From positions 1 through 64,000 of the forward strand of contig JANNAT010000020.1 in the NCBI GenBank assembly GCA_031384605.1: a stretch of 64,000 bases of DNA, written 5' to 3'. The position numbers were made by a program, and so were the translations under genes. The stretch is from JANNAT01 sp031384605 (GTDB lineage: Bacteria; Pseudomonadota; Alphaproteobacteria; Rhodobacterales; Rhodobacteraceae). Numbering within the stretch: position 1 is the first letter of the stretch; every line of letters begins with the position of its first letter. Positions 17,095 through 25,478 of the stretch are shown piece by piece. The notes beneath the pieces were generated by a model. That model was not told the DNA's origin, ran no database searches, and worked only from the letters and a program-made list of their open reading frames with translations.

Positions 17095-18795
17095 ATGCCC
17101 TACCGCGCCCCCGTGACCGATTTTCAGTTTCTTCTGACGCATATTGTAAATTTTGAACACGTCGCTGCCGCACCTTTGTTTGCCGATGCAACGCCCGAAA
17201 CCGTCGATGCCATCCTGACCGAGGCCGCAAAGCTGTGCGAAAACACGCTGGCCCCGTTGAACCGGGTCGGCGACAAGCATCCGGCGCGATTGGAAAATGG
17301 GGTTGTGCGCACGTCGCCCGGCTTTGCCGAAGGGTATCGCGCGATTGCCGATGGCGGTTGGGTTGGGATCAGTTCTTCGCCTGAATTTGGCGGCATGGGG
17401 TTGCCGCTGACAATCGGCAGCTGCGTCAACGACATGATGTCGGCGGCATGTCTTGCATTGCAACTGAATCCAATGCTGACCCAAGGCCAGATTGAGGCGT
17501 TGGAGCATCACGCTAGCCCCGAGATCAAGGCGTTGTATCTGCCAAAGCTGATTTCTGGCGAATGGTCGGGCACGATGAACCTGACTGAACCCCAAGCAGG
17601 CACCGATGTGGGCGCGCTGCGCGCCAAGGCCGTGGCCAATGGCGATGGCACTTATGCAGTTTCGGGGCAGAAGATTTATATAACTTGGGGTGACAGCGAT
17701 TTCATGGCCAATGTCTGCCATCTGGTGCTGGCCCGCCTGCCCGGTGCTGTTGATGGGCCGCGCGGTATCTCGCTGTTTATGGTGCCAAAACTGATCCCGG
17801 ACGCAGGTGGCAATCCCGGTGTGCGCAATGCGCTGCATGTGGTCAGTCTTGAGCATAAGATGGGCATTCACGGCAGCCCTACGGCAGTGATGCAATATGA
17901 CGGTGCCGTGGGTTGGCTGGTGGGTGCGGAACAAGGCGGTATGGCCGCAATGTTCACCATGATGAACAACGCGCGGCTTGGCGTGGGCGTGCAAGGTGTC
18001 GGCATTGCCGAAGCGGCATTTCAGCACGCGCTGGCCTACGCAATGGGCCGCAAACAAGGCAAAACGCCGCTGGGCAGTGGCATGATCATTGACCACGCCG
18101 ATGTGCGCCGGATGCTGGCGCAGATGAAGGCCGAAATTTTTGCCGCCCGCGCGATTGCGCTGTCATGTGCGGTGGCTTTGGACATGGCGCGCGCCAGCGA
18201 CGATACGCATTGGGCCGCCCGCGCGGCTTTTTTGACGCCGATTGCCAAGGCGTTTGGCACAGATGTCGGCTGTGATGTCGCGCAGCTGGGCATTCAAATC
18301 CATGGCGGCATGGGATTTATCGAAGAAACCGGGGCCGCGCAATTCGCGCGCGACGTGCGCATCACCCCGATCTATGAAGGCACCAATGGCATTCAGGCGA
18401 TGGATCTGGTGGCCCGCAAAATGGCCGATGGTGGTGAGGCCGCGTATCGGCTGATCGACGAAGTGCAGGCAGAAGCTGAGTGCGCCCGCGCTGCGATGCC
18501 GGATTTGGCAACCGCCGTCTGGCATGCAGCCGAAGCGTTGCGCGAAGCAACCGAAGTGTTGATCGCCCAAGAAATGAACGACCGCTCCGCCGGAGCTGTT
18601 GCCTATCTTCGGGCGTTTGCGCGCATTTTGGGCGGGCATTTCCATCTGAAAGCGGCTTGCGCCGATGCCTCGCGCGCGCCGCTTGCCCGCTTTGCGATCA
18701 AGCGGCTGCTGCCCGAACACGCGTCTTTGCTGATGCAGATGCGCGAAGGGGCTGCGGATCTTTATGCTGTGTCCGCCGAAGCACTTTGCGCTTGA
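17095..18795 (+). CDS. Acyl-CoA dehydrogenase, DmdC-like long form
   Basis: 566 residues, longer than the usual 380 because of N- and C-terminal additions typical of the branch that includes 3-methylmercaptopropionyl-CoA dehydrogenase (DmdC). Seen: NLTEPQAGTDVG (FAD and substrate loop), IHGGMGFIEETG and IYEGTNGIQAMDL, whose Glu is the catalytic base. It would oxidise an acyl-CoA and hand electrons to ETF, whose quinone oxidoreductase is encoded at 25.5 kb. DmdC itself versus a fatty acyl-CoA enzyme cannot be decided from sequence alone. Stop and next start overlap as TGATG. Confidence 0.88.
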   Translation: MPYRAPVTDFQFLLTHIVNFEHVAAAPLFADATPETVDAILTEAAKLCENTLAPLNRVGDKHPARLENGVVRTSPGFAEGYRAIADGGWVGISSSPEFGGMGLPLTIGSCVNDMMSAACLALQLNPMLTQGQIEALEHHASPEIKALYLPKLISGEWSGTMNLTEPQAGTDVGALRAKAVANGDGTYAVSGQKIYITWGDSDFMANVCHLVLARLPGAVDGPRGISLFMVPKLIPDAGGNPGVRNALHVVSLEHKMGIHGSPTAVMQYDGAVGWLVGAEQGGMAAMFTMMNNARLGVGVQGVGIAEAAFQHALAYAMGRKQGKTPLGSGMIIDHADVRRMLAQMKAEIFAARAIALSCAVALDMARASDDTHWAARAAFLTPIAKAFGTDVGCDVAQLGIQIHGGMGFIEETGAAQFARDVRITPIYEGTNGIQAMDLVARKMADGGEAAYRLIDEVQAEAECARAAMPDLATAVWHAAEALREATEVLIAQEMNDRSAGAVAYLRAFARILGGHFHLKAACADASRAPLARFAIKRLLPEHASLLMQMREGAADLYAVSAEALCA

Positions 18796-19820
18796 TGCAG
18801 GCAATTGGCTTTCCCTTTGAAACCCCGCCCGCCGAGGGCGAGGCCAAAGCGGTGGCCCCCGGTATCTTGTGGATGCGGCTGCCGCTGCCTTTGGCGCTGG
18901 ACCATGTAAACGTTTATGCGTTGGACGATGGCGATAGTTGGACAATTGTTGACACCGGCCTGATGTCGCGGCGGGGTCAGGCGATCTGGACAGCGCTGCA
19001 AACCGGGCCGCTGGCCGCCAAACCGATCCGCCGCCTGATTGTCACCCATCATCATCCCGATCACATAGGCCTTGCCGGATGGTTTCAGGCGCAGGGCGTG
19101 GAATTGATCACTACGCGCACCGCCTGGCTATATGCGCGGATGCTGACGCTCGACGAACAACACGTGCCACCCCCCGAATCCTTGCTGTTTTATCAACGCG
19201 CCGGAACGCCTGCCGATATCTATGCCAAGAAAACCACCGAACGCCCGTTCAATTTCTGCGATATCGTAGCGCCGATGCCGGTTGGGTTTACCCGCATGGA
19301 CCAAGGCGATGTGATCACCGCAGGCGGGCGGCGCTGGACGGTCCGGTTGGGCCACGGCCATGCGCCCGATCACGCAACGCTGTGGAGCATGGATGACCAA
19401 CTGATCATCGGCGGGGATCAGTTGCTGCCGGGAATATCGGCCAATATCGGCGTCTATCCCACCGAACCCGAAGCTGACCCGTTGGGCGATTGGCTGGACA
19501 GCACTGCGGCGTTTGTGCCCTTTGCCCGCGATGATCATCTGATCCTGCCCGGCCACAAACTGCCGTTTACCGGATTGCCGTTCCGGTTGGGCCAGATGGC
19601 CGAGAATCACCACGGCGCACTGGCGCGGATGATCGCGCATCTGGCCACACCGCAAACGGCGGTTCAGTGTTTTGTGCCGCTGTTCAAACGGGAATTAGGG
19701 CCCGCTGATTTCGGTTTGGGTCTGGTCGAGGCCGTGGCGCATCTGAACTATCTCTTGAAACGCGGCACGGTTTCGCGTGAACTTGCCGCCGATGGCGCTT
19801 GGATGTGGCAGGCGATTTAG
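18795..19820 (+). CDS. Metallo-beta-lactamase fold hydrolase
   Basis: 341 residues. The zinc motif THHHPDHIG (about 80-88), the following LGHGHAPDH and GGDQLLPG, and GHKLPF give a full set of metal ligands; a C-terminal domain of about 90 residues resembles the winged-helix tail of LACTB2-like proteins. The start overlaps the acyl-CoA dehydrogenase stop by one base, so both are co-translated. A thioesterase or hydrolase step on the product of that dehydrogenase is a reasonable guess but is inference from context only. Confidence 0.87.
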   Translation: MQAIGFPFETPPAEGEAKAVAPGILWMRLPLPLALDHVNVYALDDGDSWTIVDTGLMSRRGQAIWTALQTGPLAAKPIRRLIVTHHHPDHIGLAGWFQAQGVELITTRTAWLYARMLTLDEQHVPPPESLLFYQRAGTPADIYAKKTTERPFNFCDIVAPMPVGFTRMDQGDVITAGGRRWTVRLGHGHAPDHATLWSMDDQLIIGGDQLLPGISANIGVYPTEPEADPLGDWLDSTAAFVPFARDDHLILPGHKLPFTGLPFRLGQMAENHHGALARMIAHLATPQTAVQCFVPLFKRELGPADFGLGLVEAVAHLNYLLKRGTVSRELAADGAWMWQAI

Positions 19821-19831
19821 CGAGGCACGAT

Positions 19832-20245
19832 ATGCGCAAACCGAAACCTGTGGCGGGCGAACCGGCACCTGCGGCCACCGTGGCCGCGACACCTGTGCCC
19901 AAGCCCAAAAGCCCCGCCGAATGGGCCTATGATCGCATCGCCATCTACATCCGCAACTTTGAAACCCATCTGGATGCGAATCACGAAATTGCCATGGGCT
20001 TTGCCGGATCAGATGCGGGTGTTCTGAAAATCGAAGGTTTGGGGTTTTATGACCCCGATATCTTAAGTTTTTACGGCACCGACGAAAACGGCGCGAAAAC
20101 CCAGCTGATTCAGCATGTCTCGCAACTGTCGGTGATGCTGCGGGCCGTGCCAAAACCCGCGCCCGAAAGCCCTGCCCGCCGTATCGGCTTTCGGTTGACG
20201 CCGGGTTGGGCGGGCGGCGAATCCGGGGATGGATCAGTTCGCTAG
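19832..20245 (+). CDS. DUF6173-like small protein
   Basis: 137 residues. A Pro/Ala-rich N-terminal tail of about 28 residues leads to a compact domain (SPAEWAYDRI, IRNFETHLD, GFYDPDILSFYG) ending at GFRLTPGW. I associate this pattern with DUF6173, a family of unknown role in alphaproteobacteria; the assignment is from memory. GAGG lies 8 bases before the ATG, and it follows the metallo-hydrolase by 11 bases in a likely operon. Confidence 0.65.
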   Translation: MRKPKPVAGEPAPAATVAATPVPKPKSPAEWAYDRIAIYIRNFETHLDANHEIAMGFAGSDAGVLKIEGLGFYDPDILSFYGTDENGAKTQLIQHVSQLSVMLRAVPKPAPESPARRIGFRLTPGWAGGESGDGSVR

Positions 20246-20325
20246 AATTCAACGCGCAGACCCCGTGACAGCTTGCGCGCGATAGGGTAAAGGCAAGGCA
20301 ACTTAGGGCAAAAGGAGGCTTGATC

Positions 20326-20460
20326 ATGAACGATCACAAACCGGGCAGCATGGATATCCGCGTGCAGGAAAAAACCTTTGCTGGCTTTATCCGCATGGCG
20401 ATCTGGGGTGCTGGCATTTCCATCGCCATCATCATCTTCATGGCGCTTGCAAACGCGTAA
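20326..20460 (+). CDS. aa3-type cytochrome c oxidase subunit IV (44 residues)
   Basis: A 44-residue protein: a polar lead (MNDHKPGSMDIRVQEKTF), then one membrane helix (AIWGAGISIAIIIFMALA). Length and layout match the bacterial aa3-oxidase subunit IV, a single-helix accessory of the terminal oxidase found in Rhodobacter and Paracoccus. A strong AAAGGAGG ribosome site sits 7 bases before the ATG, which is good evidence for translation of so small a gene. The large oxidase subunits are not in this window. Confidence 0.8.
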   Translation: MNDHKPGSMDIRVQEKTFAGFIRMAIWGAGISIAIIIFMALANA

Positions 20461-20499
20461 CCATTGGCTGCGGCCCATTTAAGGCGGATATTGATCATC

Positions 20500-21150
20500 A
20501 TGTTGAAAGCTTTGGCGCTGTTTGCGCTCGTTGCTCTTAGTGCGTGCAGCACGGCAGAACCCGTCACCGCCCCACCCGAAGCCATTGCTGCAGCCCGCTA
20601 TGTAGGGCAAGCACCAACATCCATCACGCTTTACACCGTGATCAACAACCGCAGCAACAACGGCGCGCATTCGGGGCTGATGATCAACGCCTCTGAACGG
20701 GTGTTGTTTGATCCTGCCGGATCATGGAAACATCCCACCGCGCCAGAAACCAACGACGTGCACTTTGGCTTTACGCCACGCATGCAGAGTTTCTATATCG
20801 ACTATCACGCCCGCAAATCTTTCCGGGTGGTCGAGCAAACATTGATCGTCTCACCGCAGGTGGCCGAACTGATCTTGCAACGCGCCAAGGCTTATGGCGC
20901 GGTTCCCAAGGCACAATGCGCGAATTCGTTATCCAAAGTGCTGGACGGCGTTCCCGGGTTTGACGGGATGACCGGCACATGGTTCCCGAACAAATTGTCG
21001 GAACAGTTTGCCACTTTGCCCGGTGTTGTCAGCAAAACCATCCGCGATGAAGATGCCGACAACAACCACGGCATTTTGATCTTGCAATCCAAGGCCGAAC
21101 TTGCCGACGCTGAACTGGCGGCACAAGCAGCAGCGGCCAAGGCGCAATAA
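20500..21150 (+). CDS. Lipoprotein with permuted papain-like His/Cys pattern
   Basis: 216 residues from ATG 20500. Signal peptide with lipobox LSAC (Cys16) predicts a lipid-anchored envelope protein. The mature part has AHSGLMI (His about 55) and, later, QCANSLSKVL (Cys about 140). A histidine in an HSGL-type strand followed by a cysteine starting a helix is the order seen in circularly permuted NlpC/P60 (papain-like) domains such as YiiX and DUF4105 relatives, so a cysteine hydrolase is possible. That is inference; I cannot name a family. The C-terminal 25 residues are Ala/Glu/Lys-rich. Confidence 0.7.
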   Translation: MLKALALFALVALSACSTAEPVTAPPEAIAAARYVGQAPTSITLYTVINNRSNNGAHSGLMINASERVLFDPAGSWKHPTAPETNDVHFGFTPRMQSFYIDYHARKSFRVVEQTLIVSPQVAELILQRAKAYGAVPKAQCANSLSKVLDGVPGFDGMTGTWFPNKLSEQFATLPGVVSKTIRDEDADNNHGILILQSKAELADAELAAQAAAAKAQ

Positions 21151-21184
21151 CCGCTGGGGCAATCGGCACAAAGGGGCAATCGGT

Positions 21185-21775
21185 TTGCGGATCTTTGGGG
21201 TGATCCTTGCAGGTGGCACAGGGCGGCGGATGGGCAATGTCAACAAGGCGTTGTTGCAGCTTGACGATCAAACTCTGATCGCCCGCGCCATCGCCCGGCT
21301 GGAACCGCAAGTAGAACGTCTGGCCATTTCCGCCAATATGGATCACGATGCGTTGGCCAAATTCGGTTTGCCCATCCTGGCTGATCACGCCCCCCTTGGC
21401 CCTTTGGCGGGCGTGCTGGCGGCACTGGAATGGGCAGCACCTTTGGGGGCAACCGCTGTGGTATCGGCCGCTGTAGATACACCGTTTTTTCCGCCCGATC
21501 TGGTGCCGCAGTTGTGTTTGGCCGCCGAAAGCAGCGCCAGCGGACTGGCCATTGCGCACAGCAACGCCGATCACCCAACTTTTGGTATCTGGCCCGTGGC
21601 ACTTGCCCCCGCATTGGCCGATTTTCTGGCGTCAGGTGTCAATCCGCGGGTGATGACCTTTGCTGATGCCCAATTTGCCGCGCGGGCCAGTTTCCCCGAT
21701 GATCGGGCTTTTGCCAATCTGAACACGCCCGACGATCTGGCGCGCGCCGTGGCGTTGCTGGCGGGACGGGTATGA
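21185..21775 (+). CDS. mobA: Molybdenum cofactor guanylyltransferase
   Basis: 196 residues. The nucleotidyltransferase motif ILAGGTGRRMG is at the N-terminus, followed by Lys in NKALLQL, and DHAPLGPLAG and AAVDTPFFPP, the latter giving a metal-binding Asp. MobA joins GMP from GTP to molybdopterin to form the bis-MGD cofactor of DMSO-reductase-family enzymes. No ATG fits the domain start; a TTG at 21185 with AAAGGGG upstream is chosen. Stop and mobB start overlap by 4 bases (ATGA). Confidence 0.92.
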   Translation: MRIFGVILAGGTGRRMGNVNKALLQLDDQTLIARAIARLEPQVERLAISANMDHDALAKFGLPILADHAPLGPLAGVLAALEWAAPLGATAVVSAAVDTPFFPPDLVPQLCLAAESSASGLAIAHSNADHPTFGIWPVALAPALADFLASGVNPRVMTFADAQFAARASFPDDRAFANLNTPDDLARAVALLAGRV

Positions 21776-22275
21776 AGATATATGGTGTGATCGGCTGGAA
21801 GAATTCAGGAAAAACCAGCCTGATGGAGCGGTTGGTCGCCAATATCACCGCGCGCGGGTTCAGTGTTTCAACCGTCAAGCATGTGCACCACGACGTCGAT
21901 CTGGATCAACCCGGCAAAGACAGCCACCGCCACCGGATCGCGGGCGCATCAGAGGTGGTTTTGGCATCGGCAAACCGCTTTGCCCTGATGCGCGAACATC
22001 GCGGCGCCGAGCCGGAATTGCCCGAAGTTTTGGCGCGGATGGCCCCTGTCGATTTGATATTGATCGAAGGGTACAAGCGCGACGCCCATGCCAAAATCGA
22101 AGTTTATCGCAAGGGCACCGGCCATGATCTGATCCAACCCAATGATCCCTTGGTGCGCGCGATTGCCACAGACAGCGATTTGGGGCCGATGCCGGTTGCG
22201 GTGCTTGATCTGAATGACGCGCAGATTATCGCGGATTTCATTTTGCGCGAGGTCGGGCTTGCAGAACCCCTTTGA
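21772..22275 (+). CDS. mobB: Molybdopterin-guanine dinucleotide biosynthesis protein MobB
   Basis: 167 residues. A P-loop GWKNSGKTS opens the protein, with TVKHVHHD and LIEGYKRD, all standard for MobB, a GTP-binding accessory that assists MobA. Overlaps mobA by 4 bases and the next gene by 17 bases, so this is one tightly coupled operon. Confidence 0.94.
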   Translation: MKIYGVIGWKNSGKTSLMERLVANITARGFSVSTVKHVHHDVDLDQPGKDSHRHRIAGASEVVLASANRFALMREHRGAEPELPEVLARMAPVDLILIEGYKRDAHAKIEVYRKGTGHDLIQPNDPLVRAIATDSDLGPMPVAVLDLNDAQIIADFILREVGLAEPL

Positions 22276-23140
22276 CGCCGTCGTAATCGTCGATTGGTCA
22301 GCAGCCAGCCAGCGGACCAGCGCGCACAACCAAAAAGATTCGGTTTGGATTGGCTGGCGCACAGCGCATAACCACGACGAGCATCACTTTCGCACCCGCG
22401 CAGATGGTGAAACGTTTATCGTCAATTTCTTGGCCGCGTCCCGGCAAAACCGTCAACGGGTATTGGCCGGATTCGATTTTGCTTTTGGCTATTCTCAGGG
22501 CTTTGCCGAACGGCTGACGGGCAAAGCCTGCGCAAAATCGGTCTGGGCATGGTTGGCGGATCACATCACCGATACACCTTTGAACGTGAACAACCGCTTT
22601 GTGATCGCCAACCAGATCAATCAGAACTTTGCCGGGCCGGGGCCATTTTGGTCACATCCAGCGGCACATCGCTATCCAAAGCTGTTCGCAAAGAAAACCG
22701 GGATTGATTACCCTGCGTTAGGATTGCAAGAATACCGACAGGTCGATCGTGTTGCAAAAGGTGCCAAATCCGGATGGATGTTGTGCAATCCGGGGTCTGT
22801 TGGATCGCAAAGCCTGATGGGGCTACCGATGATACACCGCTTGTCGCAGACAAAAGACACCGCCGTGTGGCCGTTCGATCGACACGAAGGCGCATCAGTG
22901 GTGTTGACAGAGGTTTACCCTTCGCTGTTGTCCATCAAAGTGGCAACCGAAATGGCCGCTGATCCCGGCCTTGTCAAAGACCGGGCCCAAGTGCGGCTAT
23001 TGGCGCGGGCATTGTTTAACCTGTCGCACACGGATCGACTTGCGCCGTTGTTTGTCACCCCCGCGCCACCCGTCACAACCGAAGAGGGTTGGATTTTGGG
23101 TGCCGGCCATCAACCCGCATTGCAAGATGCGCTGGCATGA
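22259..23140 (+). CDS. RNase H-fold-like protein of the mob operon (DUF429-like), function unknown
   Basis: 293 residues from a TTG at 22259 inside the end of mobB; GAGG lies 7 bases upstream. Spaced acidic residues suggest an RNase H-like fold of the DUF429 kind: Asp12 in VVIVDWSA, Asp73 in LAGFDFAFGYS, Glu218 in LTEVYPSLL and Asp241 in VKDRAQVRLLA. I recall relatives annotated only as molybdopterin-guanine dinucleotide synthesis proteins because of their position beside mobAB. The nuclease-fold reading is my inference from motif order; no biochemical role is known to me. Confidence 0.7.
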   Translation: MQNPFDAVVIVDWSAASQRTSAHNQKDSVWIGWRTAHNHDEHHFRTRADGETFIVNFLAASRQNRQRVLAGFDFAFGYSQGFAERLTGKACAKSVWAWLADHITDTPLNVNNRFVIANQINQNFAGPGPFWSHPAAHRYPKLFAKKTGIDYPALGLQEYRQVDRVAKGAKSGWMLCNPGSVGSQSLMGLPMIHRLSQTKDTAVWPFDRHEGASVVLTEVYPSLLSIKVATEMAADPGLVKDRAQVRLLARALFNLSHTDRLAPLFVTPAPPVTTEEGWILGAGHQPALQDALA

Positions 23141-23721
23141 TGATCACCTTGCACCACGGCTTGCCCACTGCCCTGCTGCCCGACGCGGCCCAAATGTATT
23201 GGCAAGCATTCGGCGGCAAATTGGGTCAGGTTATGGGCCCGGAACCGCGCGCCTTGCGCTATTTCCAACGGGTTATTCAACCGCAGTTTGCCATCGTCGC
23301 CCTTGATGCGGGAGGCCAATTGCTGGGTATGGCCGGATATAAAACCCCGGCAGGCAGCTTTGCCGGCGGCAACGGGACCGATTTGTGCGCGATTTATGGC
23401 CTTTTTGGATCGGCCTGGCGCATGCCCCTGCTTTGGTTTCTGGGCCGCGAAGTGGACAATGACCGCTTTTTGCTGGACGGCATTTGCGTGTCCCGCGACG
23501 CGCGGGGAATGGGCATCGGGTCGGCGTTGATGGACGCGATTTGCGCCGAGGCAATCGCGCGCGGCTATGGCGCGGTGCGACTGGATGTGATCGACACCAA
23601 CTGGCGGGCGAAGGCCTTGTATGAACGGTTGGGCTTTGTCGTTGAAAAAACCACCAGCATCGGCATTTTGCAACTGGCCTTCGGCTTTCGGTCAGCCACT
23701 ACAATGGTCAAGCCGCTTTAA
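23137..23721 (+). CDS. GNAT-family N-acetyltransferase
   Basis: 194 residues. The acetyl-CoA site is in VSRDARGMGIGSALMD (R/Q-x-x-G-x-G/A pattern), followed by AVRLDVIDTNWRAKALYERLGF, typical of GNAT motifs A and B. The start overlaps the preceding stop by 4 bases, making it the fourth gene of the mobA-mobB unit. Acceptor substrate is not evident. Its stop overlaps the stop of the convergent membrane-protein gene by 4 bases. Confidence 0.85.
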   Translation: MMITLHHGLPTALLPDAAQMYWQAFGGKLGQVMGPEPRALRYFQRVIQPQFAIVALDAGGQLLGMAGYKTPAGSFAGGNGTDLCAIYGLFGSAWRMPLLWFLGREVDNDRFLLDGICVSRDARGMGIGSALMDAICAEAIARGYGAVRLDVIDTNWRAKALYERLGFVVEKTTSIGILQLAFGFRSATTMVKPL

Positions 23722-24734
23722 TCAAAAGTCCCCGTCACCCGACCCAGCAGCATAAACGCGCGGACGGTGCGGGTGTCGGCCAGATCGGCCAGATCGGCAT
23801 CGCTGGCATGCTGTTCAAATTCCACGAAGCACCGATCAAAAGTGCGCAAAAAGTGATGTGCCGCGTCGCGAAACACCGGATCTTCGCGCATCCGCCCCGC
23901 CGTCAGCGCCAGACAAGACCGATCGCGCACGCCGCCAAGCGCCGCAATGGCGCGGCCACGTTCGCCCCCCGCAAAGCGCCGCCATACCTCGGGCCGGGTG
24001 CGGTCTGGTTTCAGATCATCCATATAGATGCCCTCTTGCGACAGCAGCGTCAGCACGTCTTGCGCCGCCCGGATCAACTTGGCCACGTTGCGGTCTTCCA
24101 ACGCCCGCCGCAGCGCGCGAAAGCCGTCGCGGTCATCGGGATTTTCGGGAAATTGCAGCGCGCGCACAAAATCGGCCAGCGACAACGGCGCACGCAAATC
24201 TTCGGCAGGGGTGCCAAGGGCCAAGGTGGGTTGTTCCGCCTCGGGGTGCGGCAGCGGGGCAATCAGGGCGGCCTTACGATCTGCCGACGCCACCGTCAGG
24301 CCCGAATCACGGCGCGATGAAAACGTCGCCAGCGTGGTTTCGGTTTGCTTGGCCGATGCCGCCAATTCATCCAGCTTGCGTTCCACCGATGGCTTATACC
24401 CCTGCGCCACGGTTTGCTGATTGGCAACATATGCCTGCCGCATCGCATCAACCGACGCCTGCAACCGCGCCGCCTCGCCGCGCAGGGCGCGCACCGACCG
24501 CAGGGTTGTCACCGCCGTCCAGATAAGTGCCAACGGCAAAAACACCACCAGCAAAGTCAAAACCAAACCCAGTGATCCCGCATCTTGCGGCCCGGTGTAG
24601 ACATAAGCGGCCACGGCAATAACCCATACGATGCTTAGCCCCGCCGCAACCCATTCGGCTGGCGTGGTCTGCACGGCGCTATCCCCTTGGCCGCGCAGGC
24701 CAAGATCGCGCTTTTTGTCGTCAGCATCGCTCAT
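23718..24734 (-). CDS. Two-helix membrane protein with coiled coil, unknown function
   Basis: 338 residues: a polar N-terminal tail, two adjacent membrane helices (about 28-50 and 57-78), a coiled-coil-like stretch (about 80-135), a variable linker and a helical soluble domain (about 175-338). Both ends lie in the cytoplasm if the helices form a hairpin. I do not recognise the family. It is 20 bases downstream of greA on the same strand and may share its transcript. Confidence 0.7.
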   Translation of the reverse strand: MSDADDKKRDLGLRGQGDSAVQTTPAEWVAAGLSIVWVIAVAAYVYTGPQDAGSLGLVLTLLVVFLPLALIWTAVTTLRSVRALRGEAARLQASVDAMRQAYVANQQTVAQGYKPSVERKLDELAASAKQTETTLATFSSRRDSGLTVASADRKAALIAPLPHPEAEQPTLALGTPAEDLRAPLSLADFVRALQFPENPDDRDGFRALRRALEDRNVAKLIRAAQDVLTLLSQEGIYMDDLKPDRTRPEVWRRFAGGERGRAIAALGGVRDRSCLALTAGRMREDPVFRDAAHHFLRTFDRCFVEFEQHASDADLADLADTRTVRAFMLLGRVTGTFD

Positions 24735-24754
24735 TCATTTATTCCGCAGACGCG

Positions 24755-25225
24755 TCAGATAAACTTAACCGACAAAATCTCATAATTGCGGGTGCCACCG
24801 GGCGTTTTCACTTCAACCGAGTCGCCCTCATCCTTCGAAATCAACGCCCGCGCCAGTGGCGAGCGGATGTTCAGCATACCGTTTTCGATATCGGCCTCAG
24901 GTTCGCCGACGATCTGATACGTGCGCTCTTCGTTGGTTTCTTCATCCACCAAAGTGATCGTCGCGCCAAATTTGATTGAGCCGGAAAATTTGGTCGGGTC
25001 GATCACTTCGGCCAGCGATACAATCGCTTCAAGTTCTTTAACGCGGCCTTCGATGAAACTCTGCTTTTCACGCGCCGCATGATACTCGGCGTTTTCCGAC
25101 AGATCGCCATGTTCGCGCGCTTCGGCAATTGCACGAATAACGGCGGGACGTTCCACCGATTTCAGCTGCTTCAGTTCGTTGTCCAACGCGGTAAATCCAC
25201 CGCGCGTCATCGGAATCTTTTCCAT
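24755..25225 (-). CDS. greA: Transcription elongation factor GreA
   Basis: 156 residues. MEKIPMTRGGF opens the N-terminal coiled coil; the acidic tip includes GDLSENAEYH (the Asp/Glu pair that rescues backtracked RNA polymerase), and the C-terminal FKBP-like domain ends in NYEILSVKFI. The start at 25225 matches the usual family N-terminus. The same frame stays open for about 85 more codons upstream, to 25492, without similarity to anything I know. The 253 bases between greA and the ETF-QO start hold both promoters; I see no other gene there. Confidence 0.95.
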   Translation of the reverse strand: MEKIPMTRGGFTALDNELKQLKSVERPAVIRAIAEAREHGDLSENAEYHAAREKQSFIEGRVKELEAIVSLAEVIDPTKFSGSIKFGATITLVDEETNEERTYQIVGEPEADIENGMLNIRSPLARALISKDEGDSVEVKTPGGTRNYEILSVKFI

Positions 25226-25478
25226 CGGTATTTTCGCAAATGATAAGGCCACGGCCCATTCTGGACCATGACCTTGCGCCACACTGACACCCAACAGACC
25301 TGACAGGGCCGCAAAATGCAAGAGGGATTGGCGGCTTTCGGCGGGCAGGTGTCGCACAATGGCAAGAATATTGCGCCGATCCTGCGATGCAAACGTGGGA
25401 TGTTGCGTCACAGTTGACCCTACCCGCGCCATCGGGCAATGACATCTGTAACAAAAGCTTGCGACTATGGAGATTGCG

